DNA of 64,000 nucleotides from Pyrrhosoma nymphula. Taxonomy: Eukaryota > Arthropoda > Insecta > Odonata > Coenagrionidae. Where the stretch lies: positions 55,077,985 through 55,141,984 of the forward strand of contig OY754335.1 of assembly GCA_963573305.1 (NCBI GenBank), given 5' to 3'. This document shows, piece after piece, positions 34,401-45,961 of this stretch (positions are counted from its first letter, which is position 1; each line of letters begins with the position of its first letter). A program made the translations under genes and the position numbers. A model generated the notes under the pieces. The model worked only from the letters and a program-made list of their open reading frames with translations. It searched no databases and was not told where the DNA came from.

Positions 34401-36760
34401 ATCGTAAAACTATGAAAGGCGCTAACCGACCATGGATAGAGCCAGATATGTCAGAGTAATTTCTGACATGTAATTAACAATGTGAAATTACACATTGTAA
34501 CTCATTACTTTCTTAGAGGGCGTTAGTTGGCTGATAATTTGAGGTCTAAATATCATGGAAAGGAAAGAAGCATGAAAAATTTCAGTTTCTTTTATGATAT
34601 TACGTATTGGGACACTTGTCTCTCGAACATTACAATATGCGAATCGGAGTGCCGCGCCTGAAATGTATGTGACTTAATGACTTATACAGTGTGCAGAGAG
34701 GTCTATCTCGCAGGCGCTGTTCCTAGTAGAGTGTGTCTGGTTCGTAAAACGTTTTCTGTATATATGAATAAGGGAATCCACTGTCCTGGGGCAGGATTGC
34801 CGAATGGATAGACTTTGGCTGCATTAGAGACCATCCCGTGATAAAATAGCGACTCTCTGGTGCTAGAGTTTCATGAAAAACTGCAGACGGCAGGGAGAAA
34901 GTAGCCCTGTGCGAATTTTTTCAATTATTTGTGCTTATTTATCGTCAGTGATCCTTTTTACAAAAACTTCAATTGCTCGTCAATTATATTTTTCTAGTTA
35001 CCTGAGCTGTTGGTTTGCATAAAAATTGCATATGAAGACTGTATGAGGTTTTATTTACCGCTCTATTCTCTAGCACTTCCTATCGTTTGCTCGCTTTCTG
35101 ATAAATATCCTTAATTTACTTTTAAAAGTTACTTGTGCTGTACTGAAAGATAAAAGATCATTTTATTCTATTTTTGATTGTTATGTGTGCATAGTAAAAA
35201 AAAACATTGATTTGTGCAAGAAGGGTGGGATAATGTATTCTTAAGTAAATTTATTCTCAGTACTTTTGGTATAGAGATTTGAAAAAAAATTTAACCTTAA
35301 ATATTTGGCATTTTGTCATTTTGCTTTTAGTATTTTTAATCATTTGAACTTTTGAACTTTTCCCTTTGCAAGATAAAAGCCCTGATACCTAGTTTCCAAG
35401 AAAATATGGAATTTTTTTTTATGATAGCCTCCGTCTCCGAAAAACCATGTACACGAAATGATGATTGCCTTAAAATTTTAATTGCAATTATCTTCCATAA
35501 TTATTTACACACTAAAACGTCTAGAGGACTCTAGGTGGTTTATTTAATGGTTGATGAGCACATTTTTTTCTTTGTCCATGGAGTGCGTTGTGAGTCGAAT
35601 ATCCTCTTGTTAGTAGACCGGTCGAACCATTTTACTTGTAGAAGACTTTCACAGATCCAGTCATCCTTTAATCAATTCATTCTCTGATTGAATTATGCAA
35701 ATGTCATATCCACTTCTTGGGGTGCCTTGAGCCCTCCAGCCTTAAAGGAAGCCGCATCCACATTGCATTCATTTTTTCTCTCTTTTTAAGCTCTCAATCC
35801 AAATCTATTTTCCTCCGTCCAGACTTTCATTTCTCTTTGGGAGAGAAGTTCCGCTTATTTCCGTAGGAATTTGGCGTTACGTGAATAAGGAGAGCGGTTA
35901 AAAATAATAAATCACAAGGAGGCGTTAAAACTACTCTCAAGTTGCAAAAATATCGTCTTTCTGGTTGATAGTTGCAGCAATTGGAAAGGATGGATTGAGA
36001 CGACGATATGAGTCTTTACGGTTTTGCACATTGAGGCTTTCGAATTTGAAGATTTCTTTGCCTGCAGTAGACCCTTTTCTCGTATTGTGAATTATTTCTC
36101 CGTGCTCTATAACTTTGGGGATAAAATTCTCATTTTTGTTCGCTATTTATCTCGCGATATAATTAGTAAGTAGGAGAACTGCTCCATCTGAACTGCTGTC
36201 TCTCCACTCCCAGTTATTCAATCTATCCCCTAAGCGTAAAACTTTGTTTATTTTTTAGACTCCACTAGCATAAATGTGCGCCTACCCTTAAGGATGGCAT
36301 GAAATGGTATGTTTATTCCATGCTTCCAGTATGCGTAAGAAGAAAGGACTTTAAAACAGATTCAAATGATTTCAAAAGAGATTTTTATTTCTATAACTAT
36401 ATTTATATTTAGAAGTGAGCGTAGATAGTTCTACTCTCCTACCAATATAGATGTAATATATTTAATGGATCGTGGTAGCCTCCTTACATGAAAAGATGTA
36501 AATAGTTGGATGAAATTAGAGCGCTGAGAAAAATTGCCACTTTAAACTTTTCCTGGCTTAAGATCCAGTCAAAGAACAATTCACTTCTCTCCGATGCTTG
36601 GATTGGGTAGATGGGGTAACATATTCCTTGCCTCTCTGCCCCCCCCCCCCACTTCCTGCGCCAATGCCTTTGGAAAATCTAAAAAAATTGTCGATTTGGA
36701 TTTTAGGTGTTCAAAATAACATGGCAATGCCACCCCATCTCATTTAGGTACTCAATATTT
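34400..36760. other. Long AT-rich stretch
   Basis: Nothing supportable except a weak tRNA-like head at about 34790-34835 (GCCGAATGGATAGAC resembles box A, no clear box B). Homopolymer A and T runs are common, and a C13 run lies near 36641-36653. Confidence 0.4.
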
Positions 36761-36769
36761 CGAAATACA

Positions 36770-36865
36770 CGGCATCTATTCCAAAAGTGGGATTGGAACC
36801 TATGGATTTTGGAGAACCTACGAATTTGGCATGCACGTTACCTACTTGTTTGGTCGCTAAAACGG
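36770..36865 (-). repeat. tRNA-like SINE fragment
   Basis: The minus strand reads a box A-like region (TAGGTAACGTGCATGCC) and box B ATAGGTTCCAATCCC, in tRNA-like spacing. Family 2 body sequences are not evident. Confidence 0.4.
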
Positions 36866-37139
36866 CAAATTCCTTTCCTTTCCATTCGATTTTAAGGACA
36901 AAAAACCTGAGCCACGCCATAAAAATACGTCCTAGTGTAACTAAGATCAACATCACCATTTTCATTTCATAATTTTCAATGAAACTCTTTGAGAACCTAA
37001 TGAAGATTGGAAATACAATTATGCCATCTGTTGACATAAACATTTAAAACATTTCTGGAATAGGGACCATCGTCAGTTTTTTTGTTGAGCGACCACTATA
37101 ATGATTCATTAGCGATATTCTCGTGTGGATGTATTTTCA

Positions 37140-37500
37140 TGCTGTTCTGCGATTGAGAAAAACGGCGCAACTCCCCACTACGCACGGCTTCTCTTCGACG
37201 AGCTTCCCTGGAGCTAATCCTGTGAGACTCTACCGTATATTCACCCTCCTGTTTTTCGAGATGATCTCTTTGGACTCCTATCCTTTTTATCTCCTATCCA
37301 CTGACTTCTTTCACCTGTTAAACAATTCTTCCTTCTTATTCCGCCCTCGTTTCTTCCTCCCCCTTTCAACACACTACCCTATGATGCCTAAAACCCTTGT
37401 CGAGGAAGTCACTGCCTTTTGGCTGAGAGGAAACAATTCCCTCGTTGAGGCGAGGATGCGCGGAAAGAGGGGAAGCATACAGAGTGAGATATGAATCACA
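37140..37500. other. Pyrimidine-rich island with a 123-residue frame
   Basis: The plus-strand frame 37123-37494 is rich in F, L, P and S. The sequence is C/T-rich like the other islands. No protein family recognised. Confidence 0.4.
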
Positions 37501-38520
37501 CATTACTTAAAGATTTATTTATCGTTTTCACCATAAGAATAAGTTAGGCTGCATTTGCAAAATATATTGTTTACCTGTTAGAATTATTGCCATCTTAAAT
37601 TTCGAAAAGCCGTCAGTTCTGATGGCATGGTTCATTTTTCAGCGCTCTGTCAGATAAAAACTCTATTCGTAAATTTTTTAGCGTTATTTTTAGCAGTTTC
37701 AATGACAATAATTTCCATAACGTGGGCCATTTTCGAAGCAAAAAGCGCAAGATGCTGAAACCATGGTAGGTTTGAGTGTATACTATATTTTGAAGATGTT
37801 ACACTTCGGGTTTTAGCCTGGCATTTCTTTGGTGAAAAACTATTTAAAAATTGACGTCAGAGGTGTTAATAAGATAATTTACATTTTTTGCTTCAAAATG
37901 CAATACCATTGAGTAAGCAAGTACTAAAATCTACAAAGCAGTCATTTTACGAATTATCCCTTTTAGATAAACGTTTTTGGGGTTTCCTATGTAAGGTTGG
38001 GAGATTTGTCGACTTAATTTTCAGGGTATTAGCATGATAAAACGCATTTACTACCTGAACTTGCTTGGAAATTATCATTATCAAGGTATGTTTAGTAACT
38101 ATAGATCCGATTTCTCTCGATACCATCGCTATATCTTCATCATTTTAACAAATTTATTAAATAGTCGTGAAAGTCTGAAGTTGTAAATTATATAAGATTT
38201 GCCCAGAACCTCGTGCAAAATGCAGTCTACCAATCATTGGACCGTGAATCGTATGCATGCTAACGTAAAGGAGCGTGACATTCCCATTTAAATGTAAATG
38301 GGGAAGAAATACGTGTGCCTCTGGGATCTCAGAACATATTTTCGATTTTAATTGCAAAAACATTACCTTGCTTACTTCTCGTTGGGTGATTCATCATTAC
38401 GTTATTGCAGGCATTTTTATGCGTGATTTCTTTCAACACTCTTGTTATGCATGTGTTCATCGTTTAGAATATTTAAAAAATAGTTTCGACGTCATGAATT
38501 AAATATTTCTACAGCTTACT
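37500..38520. other. AT-rich stretch, nothing recognised
   Basis: Stops in all frames. No repeat or RNA gene identified. Confidence 0.4.
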
Positions 38521-38542
38521 ACTTCCATGGCATATACCAAAT

Positions 38543-38653
38543 CCAGGGGATAAAGATCAAATAAAGAGGGAAGAACATAAGAAGAACTACCAGGGAGTAA
38601 GTGAACTAGCCTTAGATAGGGGTGGATTGAGGGCTGCAGTCAACCAATTTTAG
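38543..38653 (+). pseudogene. LINE C-terminal tail relic
   Basis: In one frame: PGDKDQIKREEHKKNYQGVS then ELALDRGGLRAAVNQF and a stop at 38651-38653. The tail lines up with the end of the relic at 8.7-9.1 kb (KREVHKKNNQDVRELALNMK then EWRAAVNH), so both derive from one LINE family. The copy is strongly 5'-truncated. The W of the usual EWRAAV is replaced. Confidence 0.7.
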
Positions 38654-38729
38654 TATTGAACCACCAATGATGATGACTACTTACTCGATGCTTACTCCAG
38701 CTTGCTAAACACTTCATGCTTTCACAATC

Positions 38730-39200
38730 CACTAGATATGGTTAGATATGTGAGTGTAAAGGAGTGAGAGATAGGGGTGGAATTTAAATGTGGTTGGGGG
38801 AAGCAATATGACGTTCTTCTTCTCAAGCCCCTTTCCTCGATTCGGATGGCGCAGCCTGCGAAAATTTGACGCACTCAATGAGAGAGGAAAACGGCGACGA
38901 CGACATGGGTTGTTTGTCATTTGTTTCCAGTGAGACGCAACAGGAGTCCGGGGAGGGTGAGCAGTAGGAGAGGAGGAGTTGGAGGAGGTGGGATGTGCGT
39001 CAGGGGAAGTTGGGGCACTGGAGAGGATGGTGGGGGCAGCAGTGTTTGCTCCGTCGACAAATAAAGGTGTACGTATGCTCGGCTTTTGATCGATAAGTGC
39101 CTTCTCCTTCTGCTTCCCGCACCCACTCCTCAGACAGAGTTGTTTACCCTCTCTCCTTCGCAGCACTTCGCTGTGGATTCCAAGTGCTACTCGTAGTGTA
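38730..39200. other. GC-rich segment, purine-rich on the plus strand
   Basis: AGGAGG-type repeats at 38940-39040 give a proline/serine-rich 144-residue frame on the minus strand (38732-39166). Composition explains the frame length, and no domain is visible. Confidence 0.4.
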
Positions 39201-40135
39201 CTATACTCTAACTCATCAAGAACTCGTCGTTAGCGAAGCGCTACCGATAATCGTTACATTCCATCATCCCTTACCGTCAACGACAATCTGTATCATAGCT
39301 CAACGACAGGCAATATTGACATTGGCTGCATCAAAATTTTGGTTTTTAGCGACGAAGCGCAATCCTTTTTATAGCCCTAAGCATGGGAATTACGATTTAT
39401 CGCCAATCATGCATAGCTTAAACCAATTGGAAAAAAGTAGAAGCAATAGTTCTCTATTCTAAGCGACGATCAATCGATGATGACTTTCTACCGTCAATTT
39501 TACCAAGGAATGTCGTAAAATATGACTTGCAGAATAGCGACTTTCGTTAAAATGTATTTGAGAAAGATAGTGAAGTTGTAGGAGTCCCTTCCCTGCCTTA
39601 GTGAACTTAATAATAACATTAATGGGCCAATTGCTTGAGTTGCATCCCCAGCGTACAATGTGAATTGGCGTTGGTGCAATACTTAACATTTTTAACGACT
39701 GTCTTTTTTGTCTGAAGGTATCTCGGATGTGGACGAATATAAATTTAGTTCTCTCCAAGCTCCCTTTGTTTCTTATCCTCTGGTGTAACTATCCCTGCTC
39801 AGTTCATTCAAAATACTACCACTTGGTGGCATTACCATCGCAGCGAAATCTCGCATAGATCCTCCAGTAAAGAGAGAACGCAATGCACTTCAGTGATTCC
39901 CGCATCGGCTTCCACGAATTTCGTTCTATTGAATTCCTTCGAGGGAAGCCTCTAATAGCGGTCTCTTGAGTTTCTGAACTTTAAATACGCGTTGGATATT
40001 ATCTTCGAGAAGAGATCTTTACGCGAGAAATATTCTTAGTTAATTGACACCGTATGCTCGCTCCTCTACGCGTCCTCTCCTTGGTGTGACTCACCTGCTC
40101 CCCAAAATGATATTAAGTTAGGAAACCCACGACGA
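39200..40135. other. Non-coding stretch with CpG-containing patches
   Basis: A 121-residue plus frame (39097-39462) crosses it and matches no family. CG dinucleotides cluster at 39220-39250 and 39340-39360. No inverted repeats of note. Confidence 0.35.
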
Positions 40136-40139
40136 CGCG

Positions 40140-40690
40140 ACGCTTTGATAATACATCTGTACAATACTCTCCTCTCCACCCCACTCGTGACACCACCGAG
40201 TTAAAAAAATATGTGAAACTTAAAAGCATTGGCAGTCCAGAAAAAAACAAGCTCCTTGGGGCTCCATCCGAGGTCCCGTTTAACGTTCACTTCCCTCTGT
40301 CATAGCCACGTGCTCAAATGCCTCCACCCATTCCTACCCAACCCCCTTCTGTCCCTTACAAGTCCTGCCGGAGACTTAACAGGGCGCCGCCTTTCCTCCC
40401 TCCCGGGAGGGGGGTCGAGAGAAGAGAAGGTCCTTTGACACCTCCGCTAACCGCATGCGTTCCCTTCCCCTTATCTCTCCGTCTCCACCTAGCCAGCTAC
40501 GGCGTTCTCCTGGCTACCTCAATAATTGAATTCCCCAGCTGCAAGAGTGGGTGGGAAAGCGGAGAGCAAGGCAATGGGGAACGAAGGAAGAGGGAGGCTG
40601 ACTTGAGAGAGGAAAAGATGAAGAACGGATGTGGAGGAGGAGGAGAAGTAGGAGAGTCAGGCTGCTGTGTTGGATAGACTAACGGCTTCC
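40140..40690. other. Pyrimidine-rich then purine-rich island
   Basis: C/T-rich to about 40500, then G/A-rich (GGAGGAGGAGGAG-type) to 40670. This allows frames of 69-119 residues on both strands. No recognised protein. Confidence 0.45.
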
Positions 40691-40717
40691 CAACCCAAGG
40701 GTCTGGCAAATCTTGAG

Positions 40718-40790
40718 GATATCGGCGCTAGCCACGGTTACACCTTTACGGAGTCGCCCCCAAATGCGCATGAATGCTAAAAAAGTTCCA
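40718..40790 (+). repeat. Repeat Y, single copy
   Basis: TTGAGGATATCGGCGCTAGC, CACGGTTACACC and TTTACGGAG then CGCAT match, in opposite orientation, the right half of the foldback at 53.74-53.88 kb (read on the minus strand). Immediately after it comes TTCCACAGGGGAAGAATCAT, the terminus motif of the tRNA foldback family. Confidence 0.6.
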
Positions 40791-40804
40791 CAGGGGAAGA
40801 ATCA

Positions 40805-41175
40805 TTTTACCAATTCGTATTACACGCACATGCTTGCGTGAAAATTATTTGTAATGCATTTAGTCATCCACGTCAGCTTGGATCTCGTTGGATTGACTTG
40901 AAAATCTTTGTATGGAAAGATTGTAGGGTTTCATATTAGAAAGAAATAGCATGTACTTGTTTTTCATTGAAATATTCTTACTGCATTGATTGACGACAAA
41001 CAAATTCTGGTATGTAGTTTTTTGTTATGCTTCAATTCTAAGTTGAAAGCCAGCAGGCACAATATTTTTCACTCGATGTGCAGAAACTTAGATTTTACCA
41101 TAAATGTTCTTTAATAGTTAGTTTTAACCAGACGATGTATTATTTACCCCAACACGTTTAAACTGAATTAATGAG
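40805..41175 (+). repeat. Dispersed repeat X, copy 2
   Basis: Partner of 33290-33662. It is bounded on both sides by near-duplicates of TCCACAGGGGAAGAATCATT (about 40788 and 41199). That could be a long target duplication, meaning X inserted into a tRNA-foldback element. Confidence 0.7.
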
Positions 41176-41199
41176 TTTTGTATATGAGTTTTGAATACT

Positions 41200-41462
41200 C
41201 CACGTGGGAAAAATCATTCACCTTGACCGGGACTTGAACCCGGATCCATATTGCGCGGAGTGTTTTAGCCAGCTGAGCTACCGAGGCGTCCTTATACTGT
41301 GACGCCAAGCGCTCGCCGTGACACTATATGTCCGGCAGTCTTGAACATCTTTAATACCAACAAAAATGCACAGCGGAGAAGCAGAACACCTTGGTAACCA
41401 AGTTGGCTAGTATTTGGCAGATTTGAGTCTCGGTCAAGGTGAATGATTTTTCCTCTGTGGAA
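41200..41462. mobile_element. Foldback element C with outward tRNA-like modules
   Basis: The left end TCCACGTGGGAAAAATCATT and the right end (reverse complement TCCACAGAGGAAAAATCATT) are inverted and continue inward through CACCTTGACCGGGA and its partner. The left arm has a minus-strand tRNA-like sequence (41221-41287). The right arm has a decayed plus-strand module with box A-like AACCAAGTTGGCTAGTA and TTGAGTCTCGGTC. The centre contains GCCAAGCGCTCGCC, also seen after the tRNA-like copy at 53.5 kb. Confidence 0.65.
41221..41287 (-). pseudogene. tRNA-like sequence in foldback C
   Basis: The minus strand reads GCCTCGGTAGCTCAGCTGGC for acceptor and D arm, an anticodon-stem region around CTCCGCGC, and a perfect T arm CCGGGTTCAAGTCCCGG. 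The 5' acceptor GCCTCGG is identical to the tRNA-like sequence at 12448, tying the two elements to one tRNA-derived family. Confidence 0.65.
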
Positions 41463-41597
41463 TTCCAAAGGGTCTGGGTTTGAATTCCGGCAACATCGGG
41501 GATTTATTGAGTGAAATTCCGCTCCATATTTGAAGAGGAGCTAAAAGGAGTGCCCGGCATTTTCAGTTCTCGGTCAGCCGGGAGAGGATCGGGTTGG

Positions 41598-41757
41598 TGT
41601 TGTAGCTAGAGTGTTGACATCACATTTCAAAGTCTCGATTACCAGCAGCGGCAGATATTAGTTTTCAGTCAAACCCCTATCTATATTAGGGTGCGATTTG
41701 GAGAGCACTTTAAGTGCAGTATGCCTTCCGTCGGATGTAAGGTTAAACTTTTGTCCT
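41598..41757 (+). repeat. tRNA-derived SINE, family 2 (plus strand)
   Basis: GTTGTAGCTAGAGTGTTGAC is box A-like, and AAAGTCTCGATTACC is a weak box B. The body holds GAGAGCACTTTAAGTGCAG and ends TCCGTCGGATGTAAGGTTAA, the end shared with the copies at 15.0, 15.4 and 22.9 kb. The head is more diverged than the tail. Confidence 0.55.
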
Positions 41758-41764
41758 CTAAACA

Positions 41765-43200
41765 CCTTTCGTCAAGAACAGGCTGTGTTTATCTCCACCC
41801 TTTGTGCACAGCCGATGTATGAAAACTAAGAATTGGCATGATCGAATTCGTATTTGGTGCCAGCAGTAATTGTTGAGACACATTGCCAAGAGTCTGAGAC
41901 CATTCGCGAACCACTTTTAAAATATATATTTTTTGTAAAACTTTAAATATGTTTTACATAAAAAATCTTCATATGAGCTAGTATTTGGACATGATCAAGG
42001 TAGTAGTCGCCCGATAAAATGATACTGTATGCTTGTATTAAATATAAACCATAAAACATTATAAACCATTAAAATTCCCTGTATGCATTTGGGTTTAGGT
42101 AAACTAAAAATTGTTGAAATAGTGATGACAATAGTAGTTAAATAATTAATTTTTTGCAATAAAATGCATCAATTATCGATGCAAATGCACTTTGAACGCA
42201 GTTTTAACTGGTTACATTAAGATTTTCTAGATATTTGTTAAGCCACTGTTTCATCTTCCATAGTTATGAATTGAACTCGATTCAAAAATGCTAATACTAC
42301 CTCAAATGGCGTGAATTACTTCATCTTTCGGTCGATTCCCCAAAGTACCGACCAACCAGGAGAGAAGGATGAGACCTGAAGAACGTGAAGAAGTGAGAAA
42401 GCTAAACAGTAGGAAACTTCCCGCTTAAGTAAACGGCTCAGGTCCACAGTTTCCCATTTCCGATACTCCACCCATTCCCCAATTTGCTTGGTCTTCATTT
42501 AATTATCGCTCTGGGGAATTCTGAATATTAGGCCGCGAGGGATGTTACGATTGTTTCATATTATGAATCTCCTCTGAATCAGGGGAAGTCTCCGACAATT
42601 GAGTTGCAGGGCCGCGGGACCTCAAATTATTGAAAGCAAGGTAATGGGTTTATTTCATTGTTATGCTGGGTTCTATATGGATTGAAGAATTTTAGGAAAC
42701 ATATGTTAATTGTAGTTCGTGCTTTCCAATGAGACAGAAGAATGGTCATAGCGCAACTTAAGAAAGTAATTGAATGTATTATCGTTGAACTTTTGTTTAA
42801 AAGACTGAAGTATTTATTTTTAACATTATGCTAAGTTTTAAAATGAGCTACCGAAAGATTCATCTTAAGATTTCTTTGAATGCAGTCTAAACAAGTTGTT
42901 ATTTCACAATAGTGCTCCTCTTAAATTGGGAGTGGCGTGCAATCCCAGATCTCAAAGTATTTTTCCCTCATATTGGTAGGTATACAGACCAGACTGACGT
43001 CGATGATACGCTTATAGAAGAAAATAGTTTAAAAGAGTTGCAAAATTCACCGAGAAAACTCAATCTTATGTGCCACATTAATTTACAGAAGTTTCAAGCT
43101 TAAATTTATTCCATCAACGAAATGTATTATTTCTGTCAACTCTTGATTTAGAAAACTCACGATTTTAGTACCTTATGCCCATACCTATGAGTACAAGGGA
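41765..43200. other. AT-rich stretch, nothing recognised
   Basis: No gene or repeat supported. The 63-residue frame at 42912-43103 ends 140 bp before the Penelope-like element and does not resemble its RT domain. Confidence 0.4.
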
Positions 43201-43204
43201 ATGA

Positions 43205-43699
43205 AGGGGTACCGAAGGGGTAGCGAAGGACCCAGTTGGCCTCATGACTCCGGGGGTCTATAAAATACCCTGTGAATGTGGCGAGGTCTATGTGGGAGAG
43301 ACTGGTCGAACGATTTCCACTCGACTGAAGGAACACCGAAGACATTTTCGACTCGGACAACCGGAGAAATCAGCGGTGGTTGAACATAGCCTCAGTCTTG
43401 ACCATCGCATTAAATGGGACGATACGAGAGTTCTCTGGCGCTCGGAAAAATTTTGGGATCGCTTGACAAAGGAAGCGATAGAGATTAAAATGGAAAGGAG
43501 GAACGTAAACCGGGATTCAAGCTATACCATCAGCAGCTCGTGGAATAGGATCCTGAAAATAATACAGGTTGACAGAGCAAGACAAACGGTCAACGGCCAA
43601 ATTTCAACGGTCAACGGTTCTCCAGCTCAACAATCGGGGATCGACCAATCCTCCACTGCCACCGTCCGTATAAAACCAACGGACAATTTCGTTACGTGA
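43205..43699 (+). CDS. Penelope-like element GIY-YIG endonuclease domain (C-terminal fragment)
   Basis: The open frame enters from a stop at 43202 and ends at TGA 43697-43699. The ATG at 43244 is internal. The order is: DPVGLMTPGVYKIPCECG, then VYVGETGRTISTRLKEH, then EKSAVVEHSLSLDHRIKWDD, then an EAIEI helix and NRDSSYTISSSWNRIL. The GVYKIPC-C and YVGET-R-RLKEH halves are the GIY-YIG nuclease core in its Penelope form, with the CCHH-type C and H residues (CECG, HSLSLDH) that this family adds. The nuclease nicks target DNA for the element's own reverse transcription. The RT domain that should precede it is missing, so the copy is 5'-truncated, but this domain is uninterrupted. Nothing suggests host use. 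Confidence 0.88.
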   Translation, partial: RGTEGVAKDPVGLMTPGVYKIPCECGEVYVGETGRTISTRLKEHRRHFRLGQPEKSAVVEHSLSLDHRIKWDDTRVLWRSEKFWDRLTKEAIEIKMERRNVNRDSSYTISSSWNRILKIIQVDRARQTVNGQISTVNGSPAQQSGIDQSSTATVRIKPTDNFVT

Positions 43700-43702
43700 C
43701 AT

Positions 43703-43747
43703 TTGCCTTGAAGATGGGTAACGAGTCGCTACCCGAAACGTCGGCAA
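43703..43747 (+). ncRNA. Hammerhead-type ribozyme motif of the Penelope-like element
   Basis: Stem I is TTGCC (43703-43707) with GGCAA (43743-43747). The core is TTGAAGA (43708-43714). Stem II is GGGTA (43716-43720) with TACCC (43730-43734). GAAA starts at 43735, and the self-complementary ACGT (43738-43741) serves as minimal stem III, followed by C at 43742 as the cleavage-site base. Short palindromic stem III hammerheads acting as dimers are known from Penelope-like elements. The conserved C3 of CUGANGA is U here, which would be expected to weaken or abolish cleavage. Confidence 0.65.
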
Positions 43748-43804
43748 CATTGAAATCACTCACCCGGTGTAGAGCCCGAAAAGAGTTCATCAAGGGGTAC
43801 CCTG

Positions 43805-44450
43805 TTTTCACAGGGGCATAAGTTAAGGCTGACCTAAAGAGTTTAATTTACAGAATGGAATTAGTATCAGAGATGTATTTTTTAACTTACAATTTAGAAT
43901 TACCTGATCAATAAATCAACCATTCCTAAGAAAAGAAGTATGGTCATACCATCGTATCATGTGAAGCCCAGGTACTCATAACATATACTCACTTTTTCGG
44001 CCGATTTGTTCTCAATATTTCTTATAGAAAAATTAAAATAATGCTGCAATTTCACCAAATATTTCCTTTCTAAAATATTTTTCCTACCTTCTATCGCAGT
44101 GATGAGTCGAGGCGATTGTGGTCAATAGTTACACGCTTGTGGGCAATGGCAGCGCTTGCGATGTCTTTGTTGGCATTGTTGCTCTGTCCGCCACTATGTA
44201 GCTGCATATTACAATATACCAAAGTGACTCGGGGTACGTATATCCGTGGTCCGTGCAATATTATGCACCATTCCGGTTTAAAATCCATGAACAATGTTTG
44301 ATGGGGTGAGCAGATTTCCTGACTTCCCGGATTCATTTTCATCTCTGATCAGGTTTGGCAGTTTTTAAATTGCTTTTTCACCAAAAGCTGAATCACTGTT
44401 TGCTGTTCCGATGTAATAAGAGGTTCCATTCACCCACAAGATTATAAATT
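43805..44450. other. Non-coding stretch, nothing recognised
   Basis: Frames at 44091-44342 (minus) and 44116-44301 (plus) overlap and resemble nothing known. No repeat arms noticed. Confidence 0.4.
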
Positions 44451-44459
44451 ACTCCCTAG

Positions 44460-44960
44460 GTGGCGAGAACAAAACCGCAGTGTGTGTATCGCTCACATCT
44501 CCACTCAGACGTACACTTAGTAGGGTCCTATCGCCTTTCCTCTTTTCATTAGGCTTTCATTGTCCCCTTCCTGCCTGCGACCGTCTTTAATCCCTTTGCT
44601 GACCCCTTAGCGTTCCGCCGCACCCTTCTCGTGACCCACCTCCGATCCTGAGCCCTACTCCCTAATTTGTTTTAGACCCTGCAATCTCCTTCCCTTTTCA
44701 CCCTTTCTCGCTAGCTGTCTGCCGTCCTCCCCAGCACTCTCCTACACATATCCGGTCACTCTTTCTCAGAGGGGGCCCTTTCCCTCGTCAGCCCTTTTCT
44801 CCCTTTGATGTCGTTCATCCGAGTCTCTCTCTAACCAGTTCCAGCAATTATTTCGGAATATCTCTCCCTTCGTTCACGCTCTCTTCTTTGCCGTCCCCGT
44901 TTGCCTTTTCCTCTCGTTCTGCTCGTGGATTAAAACGGGTCCGAATTTTCCAACAAATTA
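44460..44960. other. Pyrimidine-rich island
   Basis: An extended C/T-rich plus strand (about 44530-44860) with CCCTT and CTCTC runs and few A/G stretches. No protein or RNA gene supported. Confidence 0.45.
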
Positions 44961-45109
44961 CTCGGCATTTTATGTACGCGTACGAGTGGAGAAATCGAGA
45001 GAAGTACTTCAGCTCTGCCACATTTAAGCAACATGTTCGCGACAAACCTAAGCGTATTAGTGTGCATATTCAAGAAATTAAGTGGCAGTAAACTTAAACC
45101 ACCAGTAAA

Positions 45110-45613
45110 GGTGGCTGGAGTGGTAATTATGGGTCATCGAGAGATTATTTTAATACTTTAAAAAAAATAAGTTGAAATCTATTCTTGAATCACATTTCAA
45201 TCAAGTGCATCACCATACAGGCAATGATACAAGAACTATATTTTTATTTTATTTTCCTTAATTAAAACATGTTGGGATTAGAGTTTTCGGCGCGGTATTC
45301 GAAATTAAGACGAAATTATATTGAAATATGTTGTTTCCGCATATTAAACTCCGTGTAACTCCTTGATATTTGTTATCAACAGTCATAATAATAATATATT
45401 ACTTCGCGTTTAAAAGGAAATATATACGTATGTAATTGAATTATGACGAAATATACGTCATATGCCATAAGGCTACGTGTTAAAATAGAATAGCCTAAAA
45501 ACAAAATTGGTATGAAGAAACTTTTTCAATTTTATCAGTAGATATCGCCAATGAGAACACATATGCAAAGTTCCGCAGAAATCTGTACATAAACAAAAAT
45601 CGCTCCAACCACC
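45110..45613 (+). mobile_element. TTAA-flanked MITE, copy 2
   Basis: 504 bp, left end GGTGGCTGGAG preceded by TAAA, right end CGCTCCAACCACC followed by TTAA. It aligns with 63.2-63.64 kb in the same orientation (AGAGTTTTCGGCGCGGTATT, GAAATTATATTGAAATAT, CATATGCCATAAGGCT, CCAATGAGAACACA) and with 22948-23472 inverted. Confidence 0.8.
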
Positions 45614-45961
45614 TTAATCGTTCTGCCTGAGTTGTTAGAATATAGCTGCATGTTGTGCATTCAAACTACCTATGTAAACTTACACGCAAAGGTGCAGAGA
45701 GGTCTAATCTTGCACGCAGGTATTTGGCTTGCTGGAACTCTAGTCGAGCCGGACTCGCGAGCGAGATTTGTATTTGTATAAATTGGACACTTTAGGCTCT
45801 CAAATTTTACTCGCGACGTCAAAGCCAACCGCTATAAGTTGGAAGCGTTAGGAACTACGTGATTCATAACTATTCAACTATTAATAAGTTTTAAATTAAC
45901 TTGAGAATTTCTTTAAGATAGGTATTCATTTCCGAAGTCTCCTAATCGTGTTATAAGAATG

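Larger units (their letters stand above)
43204..43801 (+). mobile_element. 5'-truncated Penelope-like retroelement
   Basis: It contains the GIY-YIG frame and, four bases after its stop codon, a hammerhead-like motif, the usual companion of Penelope-like elements. The decamer AAGGGGTACC occurs at both 43204-43213 and 43792-43801 and may be the target duplication, although GAAGGGGTA is also tandemly repeated at the left end. Confidence 0.75.

Noticed and set aside
38732..39166. 144-residue proline/serine-rich minus-strand protein
   Set aside because: Produced by AGGAGG-type purine repeats on the plus strand. Frames of similar length overlap on the same strand.
39097..39462. 121-residue plus-strand frame
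   Set aside because: No recognised domain, no splice context, and it begins inside a GC-rich compositional segment.
43205..43699. Host GIY-YIG nuclease gene
   Set aside because: The domain is of the Penelope type with the element's own hammerhead-like tail directly behind it, so a truncated retroelement explains it better.
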